Assembly (NCBI GenBank): GCA_018381425.1
Contig: JAGZRY010000026.1
Span: forward strand, 1 to 14,100
Reading direction: 5' to 3'
Source: Haemophilus parainfluenzae
Lineage (GTDB): Bacteria > Pseudomonadota > Gammaproteobacteria > Enterobacterales > Pasteurellaceae
DNA length: 14,100 nucleotides
Both the position numbers and the translations under genes were made by a program. The notes beneath the pieces were generated by a model. It was not told where the DNA came from. It made no database searches and saw only the letters and a list, made by a program, of their open reading frames with translations. Each line of letters opens with the position of its first letter. The first letter of the stretch is position 1. Below are positions 1-8,625 of the stretch, piece after piece.

Positions 1-813
1 GGTTGGAACTACGCATTAACCCTTGCTCAAGGCAAAATCCAATACTGGAATGTATTCGGTCTTGAAATTGAAAAAGTCGGCTATCAAGGCACGGTTATCC
101 CAACATTAGTTTCTGCTTGGGTATTAGCAACCTTAGAAAAAACCTTCCGTAAATTTGTCCCTTCTTACTTAGATAACCTGATTACCCCATTATTCTCGCT
201 CTTTATTGCAGGCTTCTTAGCGTTTACCGTAATTGGTCCAATCGGTCGTGAAGCGGGTTCATTAATTGCATCAGGTTTAACTTGGTTATATGACACCTTA
301 GGTTTCGTGGGCGGCGCAATCTTCGGGGCGTTTTATGCACCTATCGTTATCACCGGTATGCATCAAACCTTCATTGCGGTTGAAACACAATTATTGGCTG
401 AAATGGCAAATACAGGTGGTACCTTTATTTTCCCTATCGCGGCAATGTCAAATATCGCACAAGGTGCGGCCTGTTTAGGTGTGGCAGTGGCATTAAAAGA
501 TCCAAAAGTACGCGGTTTAGCGGTACCATCGGGTATCTCTGCATTATTAGGGATTACTGAACCGGCGATGTTCGGGGTGAACTTACGCTATCGTCAAGCT
601 TTCTTTGCGGCGATGATTGGTTCAGGTCTTGCAAGTGCCTTTATCGCATTCTTTAATGTAAAAGCCATTGCATTAGGTGCAGCAGGTTTCTTAGGTATTC
701 CATCGATCAAACCAGATAGCCTTGCGATGTACAGCATTGGTATGTTGATTTCATTTGTGGTGGCATTCACGCTTTCAGTCGTTTTCGTGAAACGCGCACA
801 AGCAAAAGTATAA
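1..813 (+). CDS. scrA: PTS sucrose-type EIIBC permease, C-terminal part (5' end outside window)
   Basis: This is the membrane EIIC portion of a phosphotransferase permease, which imports a disaccharide and phosphorylates it during transport. Frame 1 is open from base 1 to TAA at 811-813, giving 270 residues; the start and the N-terminal EIIB domain lie before the window. Several hydrophobic segments are visible. Family motifs include GMHQTF (residues 119-124), FPIAAMSNIAQGAAC (144-158) and GITEPAMFGVNL (184-195), the last being the conserved GITE region of glucose-superfamily EIIC domains. The protein ends shortly after the last membrane segment, so there is no fused EIIA, as in ScrA and TreB. 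The stretch after GMHQTF (IAVETQLLAE) looks to me closer to sucrose (ScrA) than to trehalose (TreB) permeases, but this is from memory and the substrate is not certain. The 3' end faces the convergent lipoprotein gene at 903, with a shared terminator between them. Confidence 0.8.
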   Translation, partial: GWNYALTLAQGKIQYWNVFGLEIEKVGYQGTVIPTLVSAWVLATLEKTFRKFVPSYLDNLITPLFSLFIAGFLAFTVIGPIGREAGSLIASGLTWLYDTLGFVGGAIFGAFYAPIVITGMHQTFIAVETQLLAEMANTGGTFIFPIAAMSNIAQGAACLGVAVALKDPKVRGLAVPSGISALLGITEPAMFGVNLRYRQAFFAAMIGSGLASAFIAFFNVKAIALGAAGFLGIPSIKPDSLAMYSIGMLISFVVAFTLSVVFVKRAQAKV

Positions 814-827
814 TTGAAATAAAAAAG

Positions 828-858
828 AAAAAGCACGAGTTTAATCTCGTGCTTTTTT
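828..858. terminator. Bidirectional rho-independent terminator
   Basis: A stem of about 12 pairs (AAAAAGCACGAG at 828-839 with CTCGTGCTTTTT at 846-857) closes a six-base TTTAAT loop. On the plus strand it ends in a run of six T (853-858). On the minus strand it runs into T-rich sequence complementary to 821-830. It lies between two convergent genes, 15 bases after the PTS stop and 44 bases beyond the stop of the lipoprotein gene at 903, so it can end transcription from both sides. Confidence 0.92.
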
Positions 859-864
859 GTTTGG

Positions 865-893
865 AAAAATGCGTCTAAAAATGACCGCACTTT
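865..893 (-). repeat. DNA uptake signal sequence, full 29-base Haemophilus form
   Basis: Read on the minus strand this starts AAAGTGCGGT, then C, ATTTTT, six free bases, and ATTTTT again. It matches the extended Haemophilus influenzae-type uptake signal, whose core is followed by two A/T-rich blocks one helical turn apart, at every constrained position. Such signals are bound during natural transformation. It sits seven bases past the terminator stem, a common intergenic location. Confidence 0.93.
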
Positions 894-902
894 CAGTAAG
901 AA

Positions 903-1370
903 TTAGCCTTCTCGACAATTTAACCAAGCGGTTCTCATGCCTTGATTGTTTTTGTAATACACCGAATTATGCTCACGCGCAATCAGATCCACATGGCTTC
1001 CATCAATCGGCTCATAAGAGCGATAAATCACTTCAAAGCGATTTCCACGTGCATTTAAGGTACGATCTTCCACATGATCAAACGGCACCGCTTTTCCTCC
1101 GTCTAATTGGAAATAAATACCAAAGTTATCTTTCATGCGGCTTTCTCTTGAAAGCGGGAAGTAAGTGGTTAAATAAGAATTTGAACCCGTTTCTGAATTA
1201 CGGCAAGAATAGTAATAACGCTTGTAATCTTTCGGATTGTTTAATTCCGCTTGGCTAATGTTATTTTTAAGGTATCGTGTTTTAACGGTTTTCTTTGGTT
1301 GTTGTGTTGTGGTACAAGCAAACAGCCCTACGAATGCAGCCGTGAGTAATGCTATTTTAAATTTATTCAT
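903..1370 (-). CDS. Small exported lipoprotein of unknown function
   Basis: A 155-residue protein starting at ATG (1368-1370). The frame is open further upstream to 1556, but this start gives a proper lipoprotein signal: basic MNKFK, hydrophobic ALLTAAFVGL, and a lipobox LFAC with Cys19 as the likely lipidated residue. The stop is TAA at 903-905. The mature part is polar, with a KKTVKTRY linker and a compact region (about 50-153) carrying two cysteines, C56 and C152, that could form a disulphide after export. The pattern of an early YYYSC, a YFQLDGG strand and a late W-L-N-C is loosely like the MliC lysozyme-inhibitor fold, but I could not identify the catalytic-site-binding residues, so this is only a suggestion. 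A putative promoter lies at 1410-1437 and a GGAA-like ribosome site is just upstream. I do not recognise the family. Confidence 0.8.
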   Translation of the reverse strand: MNKFKIALLTAAFVGLFACTTTQQPKKTVKTRYLKNNISQAELNNPKDYKRYYYSCRNSETGSNSYLTTYFPLSRESRMKDNFGIYFQLDGGKAVPFDHVEDRTLNARGNRFEVIYRSYEPIDGSHVDLIAREHNSVYYKNNQGMRTAWLNCREG

Positions 1371-1409
1371 TGATAAAGTTCCGAGAGTAGAGTGAATGAG
1401 AAAGGGAGT

Positions 1410-1437
1410 ATAATAGCGGAAATTGGGGATAGTGCAA
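1410..1437 (-). promoter_or_regulatory. Candidate sigma-70 promoter for the 903-1370 lipoprotein
   Basis: On the minus strand a TTGCAC -35-like hexamer (1432-1437) is followed after 16 bases by TATTAT (1410-1415), one mismatch from the -10 consensus. Transcription would start about 1403, leaving roughly 30 bases before the ATG at 1370. The -35 is weak (three of six), so the call rests on the -10 box and the position. Confidence 0.5.
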
Positions 1438-1449
1438 TATACAAAGGAG

Positions 1450-1478
1450 AAAGTGCGGTGAGTTTTTGAAGTGTTTTT
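1450..1478 (+). repeat. DNA uptake signal sequence, near-perfect extended form
   Basis: AAAGTGCGGT at 1450-1459 is followed by G, then AGTTTT (one G where A/T is preferred), six free bases, and GTTTTT. This fits the extended Haemophilus uptake signal with one deviation. It is intergenic between the two lipoprotein genes and in the opposite orientation to the signal at 865-893. Confidence 0.88.
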
Positions 1479-1489
1479 TAGTAAAATTT

Positions 1490-1512
1490 GGCACACGCTG
1501 CGAGCGTGCGCC
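1490..1512 (-). terminator. GC-rich hairpin, probable terminator of the 1543-2352 lipoprotein
   Basis: The arms GGCACACGCT (1490-1499) and AGCGTGCGCC (1503-1512) pair with one A-C mismatch around a three-base GCG loop, giving nine pairs, most of them G-C. It lies 30 bases past the lipoprotein stop in the minus direction and is followed on that strand by AAATTTT, a weak T-run. It could instead be a dispersed intergenic palindrome; I cannot tell from one copy. Confidence 0.55.
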
Positions 1513-1542
1513 ATTATAAAGAAAATGAAATATGATAAGTAA

Positions 1543-2352
1543 CTACTTGCGCCCAAAAGGACCCCTACCAGGCTCCCACCCGATCGTCATAGGTAACCAG
1601 ATTGGTGCAGTAATAATGATTAGTGCTGTTTCTGCTCCCTGTTTGGTTGATTCTCTAATTTCACGTTTAGTTTCATGCCATTTCGCTGATCGAATCTCTT
1701 CGTCTGTTTTTAGACGATAATTACTAAGAGATGTAGGTATTGGCATAGGAAGTGAGGATTTTTTCAAAATTTCATCACGATTATTTAATTTCACTATACG
1801 CCCATCAATGATTGACTTATTATCTTTCCCTTTCATACGAAGAATAATTTGAGTTTTAGGCTTATTATCTTTGCATTCAGAAGGTTCTTGATGGAAGAAA
1901 TCGCTTACTCCACAATTACCATCATCATAAATTATTCGCCAACGTTGCTCTAATCCTTTCAAACTTTGACGAAGCGTATTAAGGTATTTCATCGGTAATT
2001 TTAGGTCATAGTTTACTTTAACAAGGTTATTACTACGGTCAGCATTAAAGGAAAGTGCTAGATAAAATTTATCATCCCTTCTATTGGATTTTAAAAGCTT
2101 TGTCATGTATTCAGGTTGGAATAAAGGTTGTAAATAACGCGCATCAATACCTGAAAACTCATAATCTTCGTTATCACTCAGTAAATAAGTTTTATTATCC
2201 GGCGTTTTAACAATACCTCGAATTAATATTTCTTCACCTTCCAAGCGAGTCATATATTCGTAAAAGGGCGTTGTACTGTCGTAAGCAGGTGGCGTATTGT
2301 TACTAGAACAAGCTGCTAATACTAAGCAAAGCAAAGAGATAAATTTTTTTAT
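1543..2352 (-). CDS. Exported lipoprotein of unknown function, probable ATA start
   Basis: A lipoprotein of 269 residues if started at ATA (2350-2352). That start gives MKKFISLLCLVLAAC, a textbook signal with lipobox LAAC and Cys15, and an AAGGAA ribosome site (2357-2362) sits four bases upstream. The only standard start downstream near the signal is TTG at 2332-2334 (263 residues), which loses the two lysines and has no ribosome site. An in-frame TAA at 2368-2370 excludes a longer form. The mature protein is mostly polar, with a cysteine pair (C147, C160) and a charged stretch near 210-235. A short hydrophobic segment follows (ALIIITAPIWLPMTIGW, about 243-259), then a Gly/Arg-rich tail ending PGRGPFGRK. 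I do not recognise the family. It lies 67 bases beyond druE on the same strand, so it could be read from the druHE transcript, but it may equally be a resident gene at the island edge. Confidence 0.75.
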   Translation of the reverse strand: MKKFISLLCLVLAACSSNNTPPAYDSTTPFYEYMTRLEGEEILIRGIVKTPDNKTYLLSDNEDYEFSGIDARYLQPLFQPEYMTKLLKSNRRDDKFYLALSFNADRSNNLVKVNYDLKLPMKYLNTLRQSLKGLEQRWRIIYDDGNCGVSDFFHQEPSECKDNKPKTQIILRMKGKDNKSIIDGRIVKLNNRDEILKKSSLPMPIPTSLSNYRLKTDEEIRSAKWHETKREIRESTKQGAETALIIITAPIWLPMTIGWEPGRGPFGRK

Positions 2353-2356
2353 AGGG

Positions 2357-2362
2357 TTCCTT
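2357..2362 (-). promoter_or_regulatory. Shine-Dalgarno site that points to an ATA start
   Basis: AAGGAA on the minus strand lies four bases before the ATA at 2350-2352. It is about 22 bases before the TTG at 2334, too far to serve that codon. This placement, with the MKKF signal-peptide start, is the main evidence for initiation at 2352. Confidence 0.6.
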
Positions 2363-2381
2363 ACAACTTACAAATAGTTAG

Positions 2382-2422
2382 ACTTTTAACAAAAGTATTT
2401 CAAATTTAATAATATCTTATTA
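2382..2422 (-). terminator. AT-only hairpins after druE, at best a weak terminator
   Basis: Two short inverted repeats lie at the druE end: TAATAA/TTATTA (2407-2412 and 2417-2422, overlapping the stop codon) and ACTTTT/AAAAGT (2382-2387 and 2391-2396). Both stems are six pairs, nearly all A-T, and neither is followed by a clean T-run on the minus strand. Transcription probably passes into the lipoprotein gene at least part of the time. No strong promoter is visible in the 67-base gap. Confidence 0.25.
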
Positions 2423-5400
2423 TGTTCTTATATATAAGAATGTATTATGTTCAGAATCTCCAATAGTTGCCTTTTGCCTTACTTGATTTAATCGTTCAAT
2501 CTGCTCTTCAATATTTCTATTAAAATCAAAACAAAGCATATCATCACTCTTAAGGCTCCAAAATCCCATTCCTTGGTCAAAGAAAATTTGCATAGTTTTT
2601 CTCGATTTAAATTTTAACTTCAAGGAGCGAGAGTGTGGAAGATCTTTATTATTTTTTGATACAGATACTTGTACAGAAAGTGCCGTACGCTGAGATATGT
2701 ATCGTTCTATAATCTCACTGTAATCTAATTCATTTTGCCAGTCATGTTTAAGCAAATAAGAATTTTGGTAATTATTCTTATTTACATAGACAGTGTTAAT
2801 ATAAACTCTAGGATTTGATTGATTTGAGAATGCTTTTATTATTTCCCCTAGTAGTAATACAACCATTGGATTACGTAAATAACGATCACAATATGTTAAT
2901 GATATTACTTCTTCATTTTCAAATAAGTTTTTAAAATGAATGTTGTTTTTTTCTAATAGGGATTTAATTCCTCTCCCAAAATAATTTAATTGCTTGCCTC
3001 TAAGTTCATTACTTATCTCAATAATTGATTGGCTTACTGGTGATATAGATTTTTCAAAAACTACTTGTTCACCGAATATTTCCGACTCATCATATGAATA
3101 AAAAGTTAAACTTCCTGAATCTAGCCAATTATCACCAAATATTTTACTAGATTGTTCTGAGCTAGCAAGTGTAATACATCCTTTATCTGATGTTGCTTGG
3201 TAGACAATGTTTTTATTGGTATCTGCATAACTGATTTTTATGCCTAATAATTGGACGTGATAAAAAAAATCTTTTATTTCATCATTTAAATCCTTTTTAG
3301 GAATAATGAATTCAATATTTATATTTTCGTTTATTAATGGTATTAATATGTTTTTAACTTTACTTAATGAGATATCCCATTCATCTATTTTTTCAGATAA
3401 TACAAATTTTATATTGTAAATATGGTTGTTTATGAGATCATTTAATTTCTCTTTTAGATTAAGCGCACTATATTTCCCATTTTTAATAGAGCTTTGATAT
3501 TGTTGTGGTAATGAAAGGTGATTTTCAAAAGAACCTAACCATTCTAGAGCTAATTTTCTGTTTAATTTTTCAAAATCAAACCTAGAATCGTATTCCAATA
3601 AGCAATGATTACAGTATGTTTCACATTCAGGACAATGAAGAATAGATACCATTTTTTTTAGAATATCGGATATATGGTGAATAGCATTACTTGAAAATCC
3701 AGCACCTCCAGATATGGTATCGAATAATTGCAGTGCAAAAGTGTTTTGTTTTCCAGGTAATTTGACAGGACGGATACTATACTGAACTTCATTATTCGAA
3801 ATACCAAGTTGTTCTGTTAATGCTCTTCTTAATGCTACACTTAATGTTGTGGCAATAGAAACATCTTTATCGCTATTAGATAAATAGCCGTTTTCAGGGC
3901 TTTTTAGAATAATTTCAAACACGTCAGTATATGTAGAAACCCCTAAATGAATATTTTTTAAAATATTACCAGTACAAGGAGTTCTTGATTCTCCCTCTTT
4001 AATATTTGCTGCCTTGGGAGAGTAATGTATTGCCTTGGGATTCTCTGGATCTAAGTTTTTAGGGAAATGGTTGTCTTTAGTCATCGATTCGGCTCTACCG
4101 CATTCCATACAGACAGCATACCCATTTCCACCAAAACCAGAATTATGATAAAACACATGACCTTGTGAATCTGCTCTCATCATTCCAAGTTCAGGCGTCG
4201 GTAACGATTTCATTTTAGTTTTTGCAATTACCCAGGCATTTTGGATTGGTAAAAAATGATTTTCTGCAACATTATTTGATAAATGTTGGTAAAAATCGAC
4301 TAAAAATCCAGTCGGTTGAATTGTTCGTCTTTGATATTCATCAGGAATATGAGATTCACATTGAGAACATTTCAGTTGCTCATATTTTTCTGAGCCTGTT
4401 TCATAACCTGATTCTCCGCAATGAGGGCAACGCCATGCGATATCAAATTTCTGAGCTTCTTTTGCATTTTGTTGATGTATTTTTTGCCAATTTAAAGTAA
4501 TTCCAGCACTACGGTAAACTACACCGTCTAACGCAATATCTACGCCAGGTGCATATTCTCGAATAGCAACTGGTAATTCTCTACTTGGTAATTTTTTATT
4601 TCTCTTACTATCATAACTTTCTTGCTTAAATTGAGATAAATTGTCAGTTACAAGTTCTACAATATTTGTTGGAAATCCGTAAGCTGGTAAGAATGATTTT
4701 TGAGCAAGAGAGTTAATTAAGTAATCATCAGATAGCCGTTTTTTGGCTTGTGTTAAGCTATAATGGTAATGTCCTGTAGATGTTTTTAACTCTTTTTGAA
4801 TATACTCATATTCTTTTAACCAATTCTCATTTAAATTTTTAATAGATTTAGATGCATCAGAATAGATTTTTCTGATAGAACTATTTTGTAAGCAAGTTCC
4901 TCTTATAATTGTATTTATAGAATTATTGAATAGGGCTTGAGTCTTCGGATTATCTAGCCATTTTTCGAATTTATCTGCAAAAGAAAAGCTATTTTCTCCT
5001 TCTGCTTTTCCATAAAACCATTCACTACTTAATTTTGTTCGATCCTTTGATATACCAAGCGAAAGAAGATATTTACCCAATAAAAAAGCGTTCAAATGTC
5101 GTTGCACTACTTTAGGGGAACTAAATTCAACATATGGCGCAGGAATAGGTGTAGTAAAGGCCCATTTAGGGTTATTGAATACTGCTTGGTCATGAGGATT
5201 ATCTTTGCATAGAGTAAAGCTAATTGCTCTAGCCTCTTGAGAGCGTCCAGCACGCCCAGCTCGTTGCAGATAATTTGCTGGATGTGGAGGTACATTATTC
5301 ATGATAACGGCAATAATTCCCCCTATATCAACGCCCATTTCCATTGTGGTAGAGCAATTTAGGACATTTCTTCTACCTATTTTGAATTCTTCTTCATATT

Positions 5401-8400
5401 TTTTCAGTTGATCTCGATTTTGCTGGGCTGAATGTTCAGCAGTTGTATAAAAATAGCCACCTTCTACGGCACTATCATTTATATCGGTCCATAAATTTCG
5501 TTCTCGTAGTTTTTGTATTTCAGAATTTTCAGCAATTTGCTTTCTTGTTAATTCAATATATTCTACGTATTCATTACTCGTTTCAAATTTCCATAGAGAA
5601 GGTAATTTAATTTCTTCACATTTAAATTCTTTTAAATCACTTGTTTTGGCAATCCTTCTAAATGCAGATGGAATATAGGGAGTAAATCCTTTAAAAGTTG
5701 TATCTAGTAATTTATTACTAATTGGACAAATAAAAGCTTTATCCAATATAGATAGACTTACGTTACTTTCGCTAGGCGTAGCGTGACTTTTAAAATCTAG
5801 TCGATATTTCTTTTCTTGCTCGGTTAGAATATTTAATCGTGTAGTTAATTCATCCCAAGCAGCTTTTAACCATTCATCAATGATATCCGCATCCGCATTA
5901 TTTTCTGGTTTTAACCCAGACCCAGCTGAAAGCAAACTAATTAAGCGCTGCTGTTCAGCCTTTCCAGCTTTTACTTGAATCCAATGGCGCACTTTTGTCT
6001 CACTTTCATCGGATGATCTTGGACTAATTACACTACGTTTATAAACAGGTAATCCTACCCATTGTTCTAAGGTATTTTCAATTTTAATAAAGAAATTTTC
6101 ACGTATATAGAAATCTAGTGCTATTTTGAGAAAATCTTTCCAGTCTTTAAGCGTAAGTCCTCTTTCTGCCCAATAGTTGTTAGGTATATTGGTAACTTTA
6201 TTTAACGCAGGATAAACTAATTTGACTAATCCCTGTGTTTCAAGATTATTACGGTTTTTAGGCCGTCGCATAAATTCACGTAATAATAATAAACTTGCTA
6301 ATTGCAAGCTTCCCTCAGTATTATCAAATACATTAGGGGCAAGCTTGTTATTTTCTTCAACCATGATTTGATCAAGATCTTTAGATAGCTCAGTTATCAT
6401 TTCAGACCACGATTTTGCAAGAGGTACTATTTCATCTTCAGATTGTAAATATGCTTCAATTTCTTGTCTTGTTTTTTCATCGTTAGAAAAAAGTTGTTGG
6501 TACTGCTCCCACTCTTCTCTTAGTTCGTTTTTATCTAGCTTGTCTAGTATCTTGGCTTGAAGTGGTGGTAGTCTATTTTTAAGATCATCTGGAAGTACAC
6601 TTTTACTTTCAACCATAGTTTTTAATTTTTTGACAACTAAACCGCGCAAGCGAGAGCGTTCGGCATCTTGCTGCATTTTTATTGACATTTTTGCAGTACC
6701 TTGACGGCTATCAGTAAATGTAATTAATCGCTTTCCTCGACTTGGTTTATCCAATTTATCTTTTTCAATTTCAGCACAATATTCTAGAACAGTTGGGACA
6801 AGGTTTATGGTATAAAAAGGCACGCTTAGTAAGCTTCTTCGCATGGCTTTCCCATAAGCTCCACGCCCGGTATACCCACAGAATGAACAGGTTTGAGTAT
6901 TAGAATGCAATTGGTAATACGAAATGCCTTTTTCTTTTATATCTTGAGAGTGACCATCACGATCAAAATACCGATGAACATAATCAGTATGTTCATTTCG
7001 ACTTAAAAGTACTTCCTCGCTAGAGCTTAGTTCTTTTATTTCAGGTATTTCCATTTCTTCAGGGATCACTTCATCTAATAAAGCAAATTCATCCTCGGCT
7101 TTTCCTGTCCACTGTGCTAATTTTTCATTTTTTAGATTCGCAAGTAAGTGTGGAGAATTACATTCTTCACAAAATACGAGTTCTAGCACAGCTGCACCAC
7201 AGTCACACTTTGTACGCTGTTGACTAAAGACTTTACCGAATGCCCAATTTTGTTTTAGTGGTGTATGTTGTTTGGCTGGACAGTTAGGATCAATGCATGC
7301 CCATAACCCAGATAGAGTTCTTTGAAAATAATGCGCACGTAATTTTAGGAATGCTTCGCTAGATAAATCTTTTTTTGTTGACGTTAAAAGGTCAAGCCAG
7401 CGGTATAATGTAGGTTCGTCAAGATCTATAAATTTATTCAATGCATCTTGAGTAGAAACGATTTTATGAGCAAATAAATTTCGGATTTCAATAGCTTTTG
7501 GTGAGCTTAGTAAGGCATTAAAGCGTAACTCTGAAATTTCATTTTCACTTTCAATTTTTTCAATATCTTCTAATGCAAGTGATTTTTGGGGGAGTGTAGA
7601 AAGGGCTGGAATTTGACGTTGTCCTCCGATAACTGCAATTTGTGATTCAGAAATATTGGCTAAGTTAGATAAATATCGTTTTAGCTGTCTTTCAGAATCT
7701 GTCCCAGCAATCGTTGCAGAGGTGGCAACAAAACGAATATCTTCAGCTTTTACTTCAAATGCATTCATAACTCGACGCAATTGTAAGGCTAATTCAGCTG
7801 CTTGTGAACCGACATAAGTATGAGCTTCATCAAGAATTATCCAGCGTAATTTTCCCTTAGATTTATTGATAATGGGAGCATCTATTTGTCGAATTAACAT
7901 ATGTTCCAGCATAGTGCCATTTGTTACTAAAATAGGCGATGGATTTTCTCTCAATAGTTCACGAGATAAGACTTGCTGAGGTGTTAGTTTTTGGGCATGT
8001 TTTACTGTCTCGGAAAACTCTTCTGTTTCTCCATTATACAAGCAGAATCGTAATTTATCTCCAAAGTGGCTTGTCCAAGCGCTTAATCTTTCTTGTTGAG
8101 AGTTGATTAATGCATTTAGAGGATAAAGAAATAGAGCTCTCACCCCCGTTAATTGTTCATTATTTTGAGCTGTTTCTCGGTAAAGATCTTCTAATACTGG
8201 AACCATAAAACACTCTGTTTTACCTGAGCCGGTACCGCTAGTAATAATTCTAGATTGCGTATTTCTAGAAAGTAAATCTTTCCATGCTTGGTATTGGTGT
8301 TTAAAAGGATACCAATACTTCTTAAATACATATCGATCATTTTTATCAGAATTAAGTGCTTCAATCACAGCGTCAGATAGTAGTCCTTCTCTACCTAATT

Positions 8401-8596
8401 CTTCCATTTTATGAATATGTTTTTCCCAACTAAACATAGGTTCAAAAATAGGTTGAGTCACGAAAGCTTCGCACTGAGTCATTTGTTGACTTAAGTGATT
8501 TCTTAATTCTGGTTGTGAGATGCCTAAAATACTTAAAGATGCTTCTTTTGCTTTATTATTTGTTTGTATTCTTAGTTTTGAAAAATAAGCTTTCAT
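2420..8596 (-). CDS. druE: DruE-like DEAH helicase with DUF1998 domain, Druantia type III
   Basis: A 2058-residue superfamily 2 helicase, the probable ATP-driven motor of an anti-phage system. Motifs in order: Q-motif-like FKHQYQAW (97-104), Walker A GTGSGKT (121-127), [13 protein letters not shown] (159-171), DEAH (256-259), SAT (293-295), [12 protein letters not shown] (624-635), [12 protein letters not shown] (1082-1093) and QRAGRAGR (1111-1118). The lobes are split by a long, largely helical insert (about 640-1050). Cysteine clusters that probably bind zinc are C434/C439 with C464/C466 and C476/C479, C570/C573, C1390/C1393 with C1410/C1413, and C1496/C1499. A DUF1998-type region (about 1549-1690) has [11 protein letters not shown] and C1655, C1658, C1662 and C1665. 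The last 350 residues form a separate AT-rich module. The ATG at 8594-8596 has GAGAG upstream, 29 bases after the druH stop, so the two are surely co-transcribed. DISARM helicases also carry DUF1998, but no DISARM methylase is here. Length, partner and order favour DruE. Confidence 0.9.
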   Translation of the reverse strand: MKAYFSKLRIQTNNKAKEASLSILGISQPELRNHLSQQMTQCEAFVTQPIFEPMFSWEKHIHKMEELGREGLLSDAVIEALNSDKNDRYVFKKYWYPFKHQYQAWKDLLSRNTQSRIITSGTGSGKTECFMVPVLEDLYRETAQNNEQLTGVRALFLYPLNALINSQQERLSAWTSHFGDKLRFCLYNGETEEFSETVKHAQKLTPQQVLSRELLRENPSPILVTNGTMLEHMLIRQIDAPIINKSKGKLRWIILDEAHTYVGSQAAELALQLRRVMNAFEVKAEDIRFVATSATIAGTDSERQLKRYLSNLANISESQIAVIGGQRQIPALSTLPQKSLALEDIEKIESENEISELRFNALLSSPKAIEIRNLFAHKIVSTQDALNKFIDLDEPTLYRWLDLLTSTKKDLSSEAFLKLRAHYFQRTLSGLWACIDPNCPAKQHTPLKQNWAFGKVFSQQRTKCDCGAAVLELVFCEECNSPHLLANLKNEKLAQWTGKAEDEFALLDEVIPEEMEIPEIKELSSSEEVLLSRNEHTDYVHRYFDRDGHSQDIKEKGISYYQLHSNTQTCSFCGYTGRGAYGKAMRRSLLSVPFYTINLVPTVLEYCAEIEKDKLDKPSRGKRLITFTDSRQGTAKMSIKMQQDAERSRLRGLVVKKLKTMVESKSVLPDDLKNRLPPLQAKILDKLDKNELREEWEQYQQLFSNDEKTRQEIEAYLQSEDEIVPLAKSWSEMITELSKDLDQIMVEENNKLAPNVFDNTEGSLQLASLLLLREFMRRPKNRNNLETQGLVKLVYPALNKVTNIPNNYWAERGLTLKDWKDFLKIALDFYIRENFFIKIENTLEQWVGLPVYKRSVISPRSSDESETKVRHWIQVKAGKAEQQRLISLLSAGSGLKPENNADADIIDEWLKAAWDELTTRLNILTEQEKKYRLDFKSHATPSESNVSLSILDKAFICPISNKLLDTTFKGFTPYIPSAFRRIAKTSDLKEFKCEEIKLPSLWKFETSNEYVEYIELTRKQIAENSEIQKLRERNLWTDINDSAVEGGYFYTTAEHSAQQNRDQLKKYEEEFKIGRRNVLNCSTTMEMGVDIGGIIAVIMNNVPPHPANYLQRAGRAGRSQEARAISFTLCKDNPHDQAVFNNPKWAFTTPIPAPYVEFSSPKVVQRHLNAFLLGKYLLSLGISKDRTKLSSEWFYGKAEGENSFSFADKFEKWLDNPKTQALFNNSINTIIRGTCLQNSSIRKIYSDASKSIKNLNENWLKEYEYIQKELKTSTGHYHYSLTQAKKRLSDDYLINSLAQKSFLPAYGFPTNIVELVTDNLSQFKQESYDSKRNKKLPSRELPVAIREYAPGVDIALDGVVYRSAGITLNWQKIHQQNAKEAQKFDIAWRCPHCGESGYETGSEKYEQLKCSQCESHIPDEYQRRTIQPTGFLVDFYQHLSNNVAENHFLPIQNAWVIAKTKMKSLPTPELGMMRADSQGHVFYHNSGFGGNGYAVCMECGRAESMTKDNHFPKNLDPENPKAIHYSPKAANIKEGESRTPCTGNILKNIHLGVSTYTDVFEIILKSPENGYLSNSDKDVSIATTLSVALRRALTEQLGISNNEVQYSIRPVKLPGKQNTFALQLFDTISGGAGFSSNAIHHISDILKKMVSILHCPECETYCNHCLLEYDSRFDFEKLNRKLALEWLGSFENHLSLPQQYQSSIKNGKYSALNLKEKLNDLINNHIYNIKFVLSEKIDEWDISLSKVKNILIPLINENINIEFIIPKKDLNDEIKDFFYHVQLLGIKISYADTNKNIVYQATSDKGCITLASSEQSSKIFGDNWLDSGSLTFYSYDESEIFGEQVVFEKSISPVSQSIIEISNELRGKQLNYFGRGIKSLLEKNNIHFKNLFENEEVISLTYCDRYLRNPMVVLLLGEIIKAFSNQSNPRVYINTVYVNKNNYQNSYLLKHDWQNELDYSEIIERYISQRTALSVQVSVSKNNKDLPHSRSLKLKFKSRKTMQIFFDQGMGFWSLKSDDMLCFDFNRNIEEQIERLNQVRQKATIGDSEHNTFLYIRT

Positions 8597-8625
8597 ATTA
8601 TTCTCTCTATTATTAATTTCTAGAA

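Noticed and set aside
910..922. CCAAGCGGT as an Actinobacillus-type uptake signal (ACAAGCGGT)
   Set aside because: It has a mismatch in the core, lies in coding sequence, and the window otherwise carries the Haemophilus-type signal.
857..1258. Plus-strand open frame of 133 codons
   Set aside because: It overlaps the terminator-uptake signal region and runs antisense to the lipoprotein gene, with no ribosome site or plausible protein character.
1371..1556. N-terminal extension of the first lipoprotein to 1556
   Set aside because: It would bury the signal peptide and lipobox behind 62 unrelated residues and run through the predicted promoter and the uptake signal.
4222..4500. Plus-strand open frame of 92 codons inside druE
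   Set aside because: Antisense to the intact zinc-cluster region of druE; no independent support.
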